Of a stretch of 64,000 nucleotides of DNA, positions 43,079 to 51,672 are shown one piece after another. Position numbers and translations under genes: made by a program. Below the pieces are notes generated by a model. That model saw only the letters and a list, made by a program, of their open reading frames with translations, searched no databases and was not told the DNA's origin. Every line of letters begins with the position of its first letter. The stretch's first letter is position 1. Location of the stretch: positions 1,353,079 to 1,417,078 of the forward strand of contig JAMPGH010000001.1 in the NCBI GenBank assembly GCA_023664045.1, read 5' to 3'. The DNA comes from Alistipes senegalensis (GTDB taxonomy: Bacteria > Bacteroidota > Bacteroidia > Bacteroidales > Rikenellaceae).

Positions 43079-46000
43079 ATGAAAATCTACGAAAGCGCGG
43101 TTCGCAAACCGATCTCCACGATTCTGCTGTTCGTGGGCGTGATCGTCTTCGGATTGTTCTCGCTCATGAATCTGGCCGTGGACCAGTATCCCGAGATCGA
43201 GATTCCCCAGATTTCGGTCATCACCATGTATCCCGGCGCCAATGCCGCCGACATCGAGACCAACATCACGCGCGTGCTGGAGGACAACCTCAATACGGTC
43301 AACAACCTCAAGAAGCTGACCTCCAAATCGCAGGACAACGTTTCGATGATTACCGTCGAGTTCGAATACGGCTCCGACCTCAACGAGGGAGCCAATGAGA
43401 TCCGCGACGTCGTTTCGCGCGTGCAGTCGATGCTGCCCGACGACGTGGACTACCCGACGATCTTCAAGTTCTCCACGTCGATGATCCCCGTGATGATGCT
43501 CGCCGTTACGGCCGACGAAAGTTATCCGGCGCTCAACAAGATCCTCGACGACAAGCTCGTCAACGTCCTGAACCGTGTCGACGGCGTGGGTGCCGTCTCG
43601 GTCGTCGGGGCTCCCGAGCGCGAGATCCAGATCAACGTCGATCCCTCGAAGCTCGACGCCTACGGGCTCTCGGTCGAGCAACTGGGGCAGATCATCGCCG
43701 CCGAGAACGTCAACATCCCCAGCGGCACGATCGACATCGGCAACAACACCTTCAACATCAAGGCCGACGGCGAGTTCAAGCTCTCGGACGAGCTGCGCAA
43801 GGTCGTCGTCTCGAACCTCGGGGGCCGCACCGTCATGCTCACCGACGTCGCCGAGATCCGCGATACGCTCGAAAAGGCCACGATGGACGAGCGCGTCAAC
43901 GGCAAGCGGGGCGTGCGCGTGATCTTCCAGAAGCAGTCGGGCTCCAACACCGTGAATATCGTCCACGAGATCCAGAGCCGCCTGCCCGAGATCCAGCGGT
44001 CGCTGCCCAAAGACGTGAAGATGGAGCTCATCTACGAGGCTTCGCAGGAGATCACCGATGCCATCGGCTCGCTCTCCGAGACGATCATGTATGCCTTCAT
44101 CTTCGTCGTGCTGGTCGTCATGATCTTCCTCGGACGTTGGCGCGCCACGCTCATCATCTGCATGACGATCCCCGTGTCGCTGATCTGTTCGTTCATCTAC
44201 CTCTTCGCCACGGGCTCGACGCTGAACATCATCTCCCTGTCGTCGCTCTCGATCGCCATCGGCATGGTCGTCGACGACGCCATCGTCGTATTGGAAAACA
44301 TCACCACCCACATCGAGCGGGGCTCGAATCCCAAAGAGGCGGCGATCTACGCTACCAACGAGGTGTGGCTCTCGGTCATCGCCACCACGCTGGTCGTCGT
44401 CGCCGTGTTCCTGCCGCTGACGATGGTTCCGGGCATGGCGGGTATCTTGTTCCGCGAGCTGGGCTGGATCGTTACGATCGTGGTCTGCGTCTCCACGACG
44501 GCGGCCATTTCGCTCACTCCGATGATGTCGGCCTACCTGCTGAAGATCGACGGCGGCGTCCACGACTACAAGGGTCTGGGCGTCGTCTACAAGCCGATCG
44601 ACCGCGCGCTGGCGTGGCTCGACGAAGCCTATGCCCGGGCGTTGCAGTGGGTGGTGGGCCACCGGCGCATCACCTTCGGGTGCATGATGGCTCTGTTCGT
44701 CGCGTCGCTGGGATTGCTTTCGCGGGTGCCCACCGAGTTCTTCCCGCCTTCGGACAACAGCCGCATCTCGGCCGTCGTGAAGCTGGAGCAGAACCTCTCG
44801 ATGGAGTACACCGCCCGCATCGCCCGCCGGATCGACCAGATCATCTACGACAAGTTCCCCGAGATCGAGATCGTCTCGGCGTCGGCCGGCGCCAACTCCT
44901 CGGACAACGCTTTCGCTGCGATGCAGACCACGGGTTCGCATATCATCAACTATAATATGCGTCTGACCGACGTCGCGGAGCGCGAGCGTTCGATCTACGT
45001 CATCTCCGACTTGCTGCGCCGCGAGCTGGACGGCATTCCCGAGGTGCGGCAGTATACCGTAACGCCGGGCGGCATGTCGGGCAGCATGTCGGGCTCGGCG
45101 ACGGCCGACATCAAGGTCTTCGGCTACGACATGGACCAGACGAACGCCGTGGCCAACGACCTCAAGGCCAAGCTGGCCGCACTGGAGGGTACGCGCGACG
45201 TGCAGCTTTCGCGCGACGATCTGCGCCCCGAGTACAACGTGGTCTTCGACCGCGACCGACTTTCCTATTACGGCATGAACAGCGCCGCCGCGGCGACGGC
45301 CGTCCGCAACCGCATCGACGGACTCACGGCTTCGAAATACCGCGAGGACGGCGACGAGTACGACATCATCGTGCGCTATGCCGAGCCGTTCCGCACCCGC
45401 GTGGAGGATGTCGAGAATATCACGCTCTACAACATGCAGGGCCGTCCCGTGAAACTCAAGGAGGTGGGCAAGGTACAGGAGGAGTACGCCGCGCCCGAGA
45501 TCCAGCGCGAGAACCGGCAGCGTATCATCACCGTGCAGTCGACTTTGGGTGCCGGCGTGGCGCTGGGCGACGTCGTCGCCCAGATGCAGGAACTCATCGC
45601 CGACTATCCCCTGCCCGACGGCGTCGATCTGGAGATCGGCGGTACGGTCGAGGATCAGGGCGATGCTTTCCGCGATCTGCTGACGCTCTTCGCCCTGATT
45701 GTCATTCTGGTCTACATCGTCATGGCCACGCAGTTCGAGTCGCTGAAGTTCCCCTTCATCATCATGTTCACCATTCCGTTCGCCTTTACGGGCGTCTTCC
45801 TCGCCTTGTGGATGACCTCCACGCCCTTGTCGCTCATCGCCCTGATCGGCGCCATCATGCTGGTGGGTATCGTAACGAAGAACGGCATCGTGATGGTCGA
45901 CTACATGAACCTCCTGATCGAGCGCGGTTCGGGCGTCTTCGAGGCCGTGATCGCCGGCGGCAAGAGCCGTCTGCGCCCCGTGCTGATGACTTCGTTCACC

Positions 46001-46207
46001 ACCGTGCTGGGTATGTTGCCGCTGGCTATCGGCACGGGTGCCGGTTCGGAGACGTGGCAGCCGATGGGTATCGCCGTGATCGGCGGTCTGACGTTCTCGA
46101 CGATCCTTACGCTCTTCATCGTGCCTGTGCTCTACTCGATCATGGTCAACCGGGCCCAGCGCAAGGAGCGCGAGAAGCAGGCCCGTCTGGCAGAACAGAA
46201 CCTCTAA
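43079..46207 (+). CDS. RND-type multidrug efflux permease (HAE1/AcrB-like)
   Basis: A 1042-residue inner-membrane pump with 12 helices and two large periplasmic loops. Motifs include YPEIEIPQISVITMYPGANA, AIGMVVDDAIVVLENITTHI in the fourth helix (proton-relay Asp pair), FLPLTMVPGMAGILF and the C-terminal LVGIVTKNGIVMVDYMNLL and SRLRPVLMTSFTTVLGMLPL. It exports hydrophobic compounds using proton flow. Loop sequence GMSGSMSGSATADIKVFGYD is met-rich but not a clear metal-export signature, so drugs, bile salts or lipids are likelier substrates. Confidence 0.95.
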   Translation: MKIYESAVRKPISTILLFVGVIVFGLFSLMNLAVDQYPEIEIPQISVITMYPGANAADIETNITRVLEDNLNTVNNLKKLTSKSQDNVSMITVEFEYGSDLNEGANEIRDVVSRVQSMLPDDVDYPTIFKFSTSMIPVMMLAVTADESYPALNKILDDKLVNVLNRVDGVGAVSVVGAPEREIQINVDPSKLDAYGLSVEQLGQIIAAENVNIPSGTIDIGNNTFNIKADGEFKLSDELRKVVVSNLGGRTVMLTDVAEIRDTLEKATMDERVNGKRGVRVIFQKQSGSNTVNIVHEIQSRLPEIQRSLPKDVKMELIYEASQEITDAIGSLSETIMYAFIFVVLVVMIFLGRWRATLIICMTIPVSLICSFIYLFATGSTLNIISLSSLSIAIGMVVDDAIVVLENITTHIERGSNPKEAAIYATNEVWLSVIATTLVVVAVFLPLTMVPGMAGILFRELGWIVTIVVCVSTTAAISLTPMMSAYLLKIDGGVHDYKGLGVVYKPIDRALAWLDEAYARALQWVVGHRRITFGCMMALFVASLGLLSRVPTEFFPPSDNSRISAVVKLEQNLSMEYTARIARRIDQIIYDKFPEIEIVSASAGANSSDNAFAAMQTTGSHIINYNMRLTDVAERERSIYVISDLLRRELDGIPEVRQYTVTPGGMSGSMSGSATADIKVFGYDMDQTNAVANDLKAKLAALEGTRDVQLSRDDLRPEYNVVFDRDRLSYYGMNSAAAATAVRNRIDGLTASKYREDGDEYDIIVRYAEPFRTRVEDVENITLYNMQGRPVKLKEVGKVQEEYAAPEIQRENRQRIITVQSTLGAGVALGDVVAQMQELIADYPLPDGVDLEIGGTVEDQGDAFRDLLTLFALIVILVYIVMATQFESLKFPFIIMFTIPFAFTGVFLALWMTSTPLSLIALIGAIMLVGIVTKNGIVMVDYMNLLIERGSGVFEAVIAGGKSRLRPVLMTSFTTVLGMLPLAIGTGAGSETWQPMGIAVIGGLTFSTILTLFIVPVLYSIMVNRAQRKEREKQARLAEQNL

Positions 46208-46219
46208 AACCGAACAATC

Positions 46220-46513
46220 ATGAAAGCAGTATTCTTGTCATACAATCAGGCGCTCACCGATCGCGTCAACCGCATTCTCGACGAACAGGGCATCCGGGGC
46301 TTCACCCGCTGGGCTCTGACGGAGGGGCGCGGCTCGGTCGACGGCGAGCCCCACTACGGCACGCACGCGTGGCCGTCGATGAACGCTTCGGTGCTGGCGA
46401 TCGTCGAGGATTCGCAGGTCGCACCCCTCATGGAGGCGTTCCGCGCAATGGACGACGCCACGCGCATGCAGGGCTCCCGGGCTTTCTACTGGAATATCGA
46501 GGGCGGGTTCTGA
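46220..46513 (+). CDS. PII-like transporter-associated protein (PG0541 type)
   Basis: A 97-residue cytoplasmic protein with a ferredoxin-like alpha/beta fold of the PII superfamily (KAVFLSYNQALTDRVNRILD, PHYGTHAWPSMNASVLAIVE, APLMEAFRAMDDATRMQG, RAFYWNIEGGF). It starts 12 nt after the RND pump gene and is the last gene of the operon. Family members in Bacteroidetes are found next to RND pumps, so it probably senses a small ligand or touches the pump. This is not established. Confidence 0.8.
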   Translation: MKAVFLSYNQALTDRVNRILDEQGIRGFTRWALTEGRGSVDGEPHYGTHAWPSMNASVLAIVEDSQVAPLMEAFRAMDDATRMQGSRAFYWNIEGGF

Positions 46514-46515
46514 AG

Positions 46516-46547
46516 AGTGAAAAATTAAGAATGAAGAATTAAAAATC
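46516..46547. repeat. AT-rich dispersed repeat, inverted copy
   Basis: Reads AGTGAAAAATTAAGAATGAA then GAATTAAAAAT. This is the reverse complement of the TTCTTAATTTTTCATT family and is opposite in orientation to the copy at 46672-46705. The two flank a terminator and a GC-rich spacer. Confidence 0.55.
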
Positions 46548-46567
46548 TTCGCCCGTTCATCTTTTTG

Positions 46568-46599
46568 AAAAACGCGCTGCTTCGGCAGCGCGTTTTTTT
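46568..46599 (+). terminator. Intrinsic terminator of the RND efflux operon
   Basis: Stem AACGCGCTGC/GCAGCGCGTT with a TTCG tetraloop, followed by T7. Confidence 0.9.
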
Positions 46600-46671
46600 G
46601 TTTCTCAGGATGCACTCGCGGCCGCCGCCCGGATCGCCGGATGCCGGGCTTGTCCGGAAAGCCGCGTGCTC

Positions 46672-46705
46672 GAATTTTTAATTTTTCATTTTTAATTCTT
46701 AATTT
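46672..46705. repeat. AT-rich dispersed repeat copy
   Basis: GAATTTTTAATTTTTCATTT followed by TTAATTCTTAATTTT, immediately before the GTG start of the MBL hydrolase gene. It may also serve as an A/T-rich leader. Confidence 0.55.
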
Positions 46706-46711
46706 TGAAAC

Positions 46712-47500
46712 GTGAAACTCACCTTTCTGGGAACCGGAACTTCGCAGGGCGTGCCCGTCATCGGATGCCGCTGCGAGGTCTGCACGTCGGGCGATCCGCG
46801 CGACCGGCGGCTGCGTACCTCGGCGATGATCGAGGTGCGCGGCGTGCGGCTGGTCGTCGACGCCGGGCCCGACTTCCGCTGCCAGATGCTCCGTACGGGG
46901 GTGCGGCACCTCGATGCCATTCTGCTCACGCACGGACACAAGGACCATACGGGCGGACTGGACGATGTGCGGGCTTTCAACTTCGTCGACTATCCGCAGA
47001 TCCATCGCGTCGACATCTATGCCGCCGCACCGACCGCCGCCGTCGTGCGCAAGGACTTCGACTACGCTTTCGCGCAGGACAAGTACCGCGGCGTTCCCGA
47101 GATCGAGTTGCACGAGATCGACGAGACGCGTCCTTTCGAGGTCCGGGGCGTGGAGATCGTTCCCGTTGCGGGGCACCATTCGGATCGCTTCACCGTTACC
47201 GGCTTCCGCATCGGGCCGCTGGCTTACCTCACCGACTTCAAGACCGTCGAGGATTCGGAGGTCGGGAAGCTGTGCGGGGTCGAGGTGCTCGTCGTCAATG
47301 CCTTGCGGTTCAAGCTCCACGACTCCCATTTCAACGTCGACGAGGCGCTGGCGCTGATCCGGCGCGTCGGGCCGCGTCGGGCTTACCTCACGCACATGTC
47401 CCACGAAATAGGCCTGCACGCCGCCACCGATCCCTCGCTGCCCGAGGGGGTGCGGCTGGCTTACGATACTTTGCAAATCGAAATAAACGATCGAATATGA
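46712..47500 (+). CDS. MBL-fold metallo-hydrolase (PhnP-like)
   Basis: A 262-residue protein opened by GTG 46712. N-terminal FLGTGTSQGVPVIGCRCEVC, then the metal-binding HxHxDH motif in LTHGHKDHTGGLDD, His in AGHHSDRFTVTG, Asp in AYLTDFKTV and a last His in LTHMSHEIG. This resembles the phosphodiesterase PhnP and related lipoate-protein ligase-like MBL proteins. No phosphonate genes are nearby, so the substrate is open. Its stop overlaps the start of the SDR gene. Confidence 0.85.
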   Translation: MKLTFLGTGTSQGVPVIGCRCEVCTSGDPRDRRLRTSAMIEVRGVRLVVDAGPDFRCQMLRTGVRHLDAILLTHGHKDHTGGLDDVRAFNFVDYPQIHRVDIYAAAPTAAVVRKDFDYAFAQDKYRGVPEIELHEIDETRPFEVRGVEIVPVAGHHSDRFTVTGFRIGPLAYLTDFKTVEDSEVGKLCGVEVLVVNALRFKLHDSHFNVDEALALIRRVGPRRAYLTHMSHEIGLHAATDPSLPEGVRLAYDTLQIEINDRI

Positions 47501-48312
47501 AAAATTTCACCGATAAGACGGTCATCGTAACCGGCGCCTCTTCCGGCATCGGCGAGGCTCTCTCCCGCGAGTTCGCGGCGCGGGGCGCCCGGGTCGTTCT
47601 GGGGGCCCGCAACGTGCAGAAACTGCAGCTGCTCGCCGGCGAGATCCGCGAGAAAGGCGGACAGGCGGTCTATTGCGGCGTCGACGTAACGAAACCCGAG
47701 GAGTGCCGCGAGTTGATCGCGACGGCCGTGCGGGAGTTCGGCGGCGTGGACGTGCTCGTCTGCAACGCGGGGCTCTCCATGCGGGCGATCTTCGACGACG
47801 TGGAGCTCGACGTGCTGCACCGCCTGATGGACGTCAACTTCTGGGGCACGGTCAACTGTTGCAAGTATGCGCTGCCTTATCTGCAGGCTTCGAAGGGTTC
47901 GGTCGTGGGCGTTTCGTCGGTGGCCGGTCTGCACGGTCTGCCGGGCCGCACGGGTTACTCGGCATCGAAGTACGCCATGACCGGTTTTTTGGAGACTCTG
48001 CGCATCGAGAACCTCAAAAAAGGATTGCACGTCATGATCGCCTGCCCCGGTTTCACGGCTTCGAACGTCCGCTTCGCGGCCCTCACGGCCGACGGGTCGC
48101 AGCAGGGCGGAACTCCGCGCAACGAGGCCAAGATGATGACCGCCGAAGAGGTCGCCCGGATCATCTCCAAAGGAGTGCTTCGACGCCGGCGTCTCTGTCT
48201 TATGGAGATCGAGGGCCGTGCTACGCATTTCGTCAAGAAGTTCGCGCCCGCTTTCCTCGACCGCATGTTCTATCTGGTCATGGCCCGCGAGCCCGACAGC
48301 CCGCTCAAATAA
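47497..48312 (+). CDS. Short-chain dehydrogenase/reductase
   Basis: A 271-residue SDR with TGASSGIGEALSREFAARGA for cofactor binding, CNAG near residue 88, active-site Ser in VSSVAG, and YSASKYAM for Tyr/Lys. The C-terminus (LEIEGRATHFVKKFAPAFLDRMFY region) is a hydrophobic/basic helix as in DHRS7-like, possibly membrane-associated SDRs. Substrate unknown. ATG 47497 overlaps the preceding stop (ATGA), indicating translational coupling with the MBL hydrolase. Confidence 0.85.
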   Translation: MKNFTDKTVIVTGASSGIGEALSREFAARGARVVLGARNVQKLQLLAGEIREKGGQAVYCGVDVTKPEECRELIATAVREFGGVDVLVCNAGLSMRAIFDDVELDVLHRLMDVNFWGTVNCCKYALPYLQASKGSVVGVSSVAGLHGLPGRTGYSASKYAMTGFLETLRIENLKKGLHVMIACPGFTASNVRFAALTADGSQQGGTPRNEAKMMTAEEVARIISKGVLRRRRLCLMEIEGRATHFVKKFAPAFLDRMFYLVMAREPDSPLK

Positions 48313-48436
48313 AAAGGGGGAGACTACCCATGCCCCCCCCTCTTCGTCGGCTCCTTGTCGGGCCCCTTCGCCGGGGCCCCTTTTCGTCGGCTCCTCTTTG
48401 GCCACTCTTTGCCCCCCCCCTTCGTCGGCCCCCTCT
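48313..48436 (-). other. Purine-rich low-complexity tract after prs stop
   Basis: Read on the prs mRNA strand the gap is purine-rich with degenerate units such as GCCGACGAAGGGG and GGAGCCGACGAAGAGG, including two runs of eight or nine G. It has no gene. It resembles the tract between rimP and nusA. A normal terminator for either convergent gene was not found here. Confidence 0.55.
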
Positions 48437-49378
48437 TTATTTGAAGAAGATCGAGGAGATTTCCTTGTAGTTGTGTACGCGTTCGATCACGTCGGCGATC
48501 ACGTCGGCGACGGTCAGCACCGTAAATTTGTGCAGGTCCTTTTCGGGATTCAGCGGGATCGTGTCGGTTACGATCACCTCCTGCAGGGCGCTGTCGTTGA
48601 TCCGTTCGTAGGCCGGACCCGAGAGCACGGGGTGGGTGATAGCGGCCCGGACGCTCTTCGCACCGCGGGCCATGAGCATGTCGGCGGCCATGCAGATCGT
48701 GCCGGCCGTGTCGATCATGTCGTCGACGATCAGGATGTTGCGGCCTTCGACATCGCCGATGGCGGTCATCTTGCCCACCACGTTGGCTTTCGCCCGTTCC
48801 TTGTGGGAGATGATGATCGGCGTGCCCAAAAGTTTGGCGTAGGTGTTGGCGCGCTTGGCTCCGCCCATGTCAGGCGCCGCGATCGAGAGATCTTCGATCG
48901 CAAGGCTGCGGATGTAGGGTACGAAGATGCCGCTGGCGTAGAGCGCATCCACCGGTACGTCGAAAAATCCTTGTATCTGGTCGGCATGCAGGTCCATCGT
49001 CATGATGCGGTCGGCACCTGCGGCCATCAGCATGTTGGCCACCAGCTTGGCTCCGATCGGCACACGGGGGCGGTCCTTGCGGTCTTGCCGCGCCCACCCG
49101 AAGTAGGGCATCACGGCCACGACCTGATGCGCCGAGGCACGTTTGGCGGCGTCGACCATCATCAGCAGTTCCATCAGATTGTCCGAGGGCGGGAAGGTCG
49201 ACTGGATGATGAAGACCGTGCAGCCGCGGATCGACTCGTTGTAGCAGGGCTGGAATTCGCCGTCGCTGAAGCGCAGTACTTCCGACTGTCCGAGCGTCGT
49301 GCCGAAGCTGGCCGCGATCTTCGTGGCCAGATATTCCGAGCCGCGGCCCGAGAAAATCTTGATTTTGTGGATTGCCAT
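48437..49378 (-). CDS. prs: Ribose-phosphate pyrophosphokinase
   Basis: A 313-residue enzyme making PRPP from ribose-5-phosphate and ATP for nucleotide, His and Trp synthesis. The flexible loop and ATP-binding region are in VMPYFGWARQDRKDRPRVPI, the divalent-metal/PRPP signature is in MTMDLHADQIQGFFDVPVD, and the ribose-5-P loop is LIVDDMIDTAGTI. Length and motifs are those of class I Prs. It has its own promoter box at 49403-49411 and reads towards the SDR gene. Confidence 0.96.
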   Translation of the reverse strand: MAIHKIKIFSGRGSEYLATKIAASFGTTLGQSEVLRFSDGEFQPCYNESIRGCTVFIIQSTFPPSDNLMELLMMVDAAKRASAHQVVAVMPYFGWARQDRKDRPRVPIGAKLVANMLMAAGADRIMTMDLHADQIQGFFDVPVDALYASGIFVPYIRSLAIEDLSIAAPDMGGAKRANTYAKLLGTPIIISHKERAKANVVGKMTAIGDVEGRNILIVDDMIDTAGTICMAADMLMARGAKSVRAAITHPVLSGPAYERINDSALQEVIVTDTIPLNPEKDLHKFTVLTVADVIADVIERVHNYKEISSIFFK

Positions 49379-49402
49379 AACGGAGTTGTTGGGTTTGGTG
49401 TT

Positions 49403-49411
49403 GCAAATATA
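49403..49411 (-). promoter_or_regulatory. Predicted promoter -7 box for prs
   Basis: The minus strand reads TATATTTGC, a full consensus match, 25 nt before the start codon. Confidence 0.6.
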
Positions 49412-49425
49412 GTATAAGGGAACCG

Positions 49426-49454
49426 AAAAACACGCCTTGCAGGGCGTGTTTTTT
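49426..49454 (-). terminator. Intrinsic terminator of the speA-engB operon
   Basis: Stem AAAAACACGCC/GGCGTGTTTTT. On the minus strand it follows the engB stop by 10 nt and ends in a T-run. The symmetry would allow use in both directions. Confidence 0.75.
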
Positions 49455-49464
49455 CAACATTCGG

Positions 49465-50058
49465 TCAACGGTCCAGACATCGGCCGATGAACTCCAGAAT
49501 CTCGTCGCGGCCCGTCGCTTTGGCCGACGAGCTGACCAGCATCGGCGGCAGCTCCTCCCATTGTTCGGAGAGCGCCTCGCCGTAGCGTTCCACGCTGCGC
49601 CGGGCCTGCGTCTGCGAGAGTTTGTCGGCTTTGGTGAAGATGATGCCGAAGGGCACGCCGTTTTCGCCCAGCATCTCGATGAAGCGCAGATCGATCTTCT
49701 GGGGTTCGAGACGGATGTCCACCAGCACGAACAGGTAGTGCAGCTTCTCGCAGCGGAGCACGTAGTCGGTAATCAGTTTCGAGAACTCGCCGCGCTGGCT
49801 CTTGGAGGTCCGGGCGTATCCGTAGCCCGGCAGGTCCACCAGATACCACGCGTCGTCGATGCAGAAATGGTTGATAAGACGCGTCTTGCCGGGCGTGCCC
49901 GAGACTTTGGCCAATCCCGCGCGCCCCGTCAGCATGTTGATGAGCGACGACTTGCCCACGTTGCTGCGGCCGATGAAGGCGATGTCTCGCAGGTCGTCTT
50001 TCGGGACCTGCGAGATCCGCTCCGAGGAGCAGCGGAATTCGGCTTTGGCGATCTGCAT
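49465..50058 (-). CDS. engB: Ribosome biogenesis GTP-binding protein EngB/YsxC
   Basis: Start at ATG 50058 gives 197 residues. GTPase motifs: G1 GRSNVGKSS at about 30-38, G2 Thr in SGTPGKTR, G3 DLPGYG, G4 TKAD, and G5 VSSSAKATG. EngB helps assemble the large ribosomal subunit. It follows the arginine decarboxylase gene by 10 nt in the same transcript, an arrangement with no obvious functional link. Confidence 0.95.
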   Translation of the reverse strand: MQIAKAEFRCSSERISQVPKDDLRDIAFIGRSNVGKSSLINMLTGRAGLAKVSGTPGKTRLINHFCIDDAWYLVDLPGYGYARTSKSQRGEFSKLITDYVLRCEKLHYLFVLVDIRLEPQKIDLRFIEMLGENGVPFGIIFTKADKLSQTQARRSVERYGEALSEQWEELPPMLVSSSAKATGRDEILEFIGRCLDR

Positions 50059-50068
50059 GGTCGTGGTG

Positions 50069-51463
50069 TCAGTACCCCAGTATTCGCAGCATCGAACGGT
50101 AGGACTGTTCTTTGGCGAAGAGGCGCGTGTAGTATTCGTTGTCGGATTTGTCGCGGTCGATGATGACATGCTTGGGTGCCGGAATCAGGCAGTGCTGGAT
50201 GCCGCCGAAGCCGCCCAGCGACTCCTGGTAGGCTCCCGTATGGAAGAAGCCGATGTATTGCGTGTTGCCTTTTTCGAGCTTGGGCAGGAAGATGGCGTTG
50301 GTGTGGCACTCCGAGTTGTAGAAATCTTCGCTGTCGCAGGTCAGGCCGCCGAGGAAGACGCGCTGGTACTCCTTGTCCCAGTTGTTCACCGCCAGCATGA
50401 TGAAGCGTTGGTTGATGCCCCACGTGTCGGGCAGCGTGGTAATGAACGACGAGTCGATCATGTACCAGTTCTCGCGGTCGTTCTGCTGCTTCTGGTTGAC
50501 GATCGAGTAGAGCGATGCGCCGCTCTCGCCCACGGTGAACGAGCCGAACTCGGTGAAGATGTCGGGTTCTTCGACGCCGTTGCGCTGGCAGATGTTCTTG
50601 ATCTGGGCCACGATCTCTTCGGTCAGGTATTCGTAGTCGTACTCGAAGTTGAGCGTGTTCTTGATCGGGAAGCCGCCGCCGATGTTCAGGCTGTCCAGCT
50701 CGGGGCAGATGGCTTTGAGTTCGCAGTAGACGTTCATGCACTTCGACAGCTCGTTCCAGTAGTAGGCCGTGTCCTTGATGCCCGTGTTGATGAAGAAATG
50801 CAGCATTTTGAGCTGGAATTTCTTGCTGTTCTTGATCTTGGCCTTGTAGAAATCCACGATGTCGTTGTAGCGGATTCCCAGACGCGAGGTGTAGAAGTCG
50901 AACTTGGGTTCCTCCTCGCAGGCGATGCGGATGCCGATCTTGCACTTCTTGGTGAAGGCGTCTTCGAAGAGGTCGATCTCCTCCTTGTTGTCGATCACCG
51001 GAATCGTGTTTCCGAATCCGTCGTTGACCAGCTGGGCGATGTTCTCCACATATTGCGGACGCTTGAAACCGTTGCAGATGATGTAGCGGTCCTTGTCCAC
51101 GATACCGCTGTCGTAGAGGGCGTTGATGATGTGTATGTCGTAGGCCGAGGAGGTCTCCAGATGGATGTCGTTCTTCATGGCTTCCTCCAGCACGAACGAG
51201 AAGTGGCTCGATTTGGTGCAGTAACAGTAGTTGTACGAACCCTTGTAGTCGACTTTGGCCATCGCCACGTTGAACATGCGCTTGGCGCGGTTGATCTGCT
51301 GGGAGATCTTCGGCAGGTAGGTGATCTTGAGCGGCGTGCCGTATTGCTTGATCAACTCCATGAGCGGGATGTCGTGGAAGTTGAGTTCGTTGTCTTCGAC
51401 GGAAAACTCGTCCTGCGGGAAGTCGAACGACTGTTCGATCAGATCGATGTACTTGTCTTTCAT
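50069..51463 (-). CDS. speA: Arginine decarboxylase (fold III, Bacteroidetes type)
   Basis: Start at ATG 51463 gives 464 residues, shorter than E. coli SpeA (about 650). PLP-binding TIM-barrel domain with Lys in YCYCTKSSHFSF, the phosphate loop NIGGGFP, and EFGSFTVGESG. A C-terminal beta domain carries the catalytic-type Cys in GLTCDSEDFYN and GAYQESLGGFGGIQHC. It converts arginine to agmatine for polyamine synthesis. A related specificity, for example another basic amino acid or carboxyspermidine, cannot be excluded by eye. Only weak promoter elements (TACTTTGC near 51556) were found upstream. Confidence 0.85.
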   Translation of the reverse strand: MKDKYIDLIEQSFDFPQDEFSVEDNELNFHDIPLMELIKQYGTPLKITYLPKISQQINRAKRMFNVAMAKVDYKGSYNYCYCTKSSHFSFVLEEAMKNDIHLETSSAYDIHIINALYDSGIVDKDRYIICNGFKRPQYVENIAQLVNDGFGNTIPVIDNKEEIDLFEDAFTKKCKIGIRIACEEEPKFDFYTSRLGIRYNDIVDFYKAKIKNSKKFQLKMLHFFINTGIKDTAYYWNELSKCMNVYCELKAICPELDSLNIGGGFPIKNTLNFEYDYEYLTEEIVAQIKNICQRNGVEEPDIFTEFGSFTVGESGASLYSIVNQKQQNDRENWYMIDSSFITTLPDTWGINQRFIMLAVNNWDKEYQRVFLGGLTCDSEDFYNSECHTNAIFLPKLEKGNTQYIGFFHTGAYQESLGGFGGIQHCLIPAPKHVIIDRDKSDNEYYTRLFAKEQSYRSMLRILGY

Positions 51464-51647
51464 GGTCGGGTGGCGGGTTGTCTCGGAATCCGGCTTCGCT
51501 ACATTGCAATTTTCCGGCCGATGTAGCTCGTCCGGATTTTCCGGAATTCCGGGATGCAAAGTAGGCGAATATTTTCCGTTCGGCCAATACTTTTACCGAT
51601 TATTTTGAAAAAGTGCGCCTTATTTTGGTTTTTTCTGCGAAAAAAGG

Positions 51648-51656
51648 TATTTTTGA
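51648..51656 (+). promoter_or_regulatory. Predicted promoter -7 box for the HU-like gene operon
   Basis: Reads TATTTTTGA, with TTTTGG about 21 nt upstream at the -33 position and 17 nt before ATG 51673. Confidence 0.55.
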
Positions 51657-51672
51657 CCCAAATTTGACAGGT

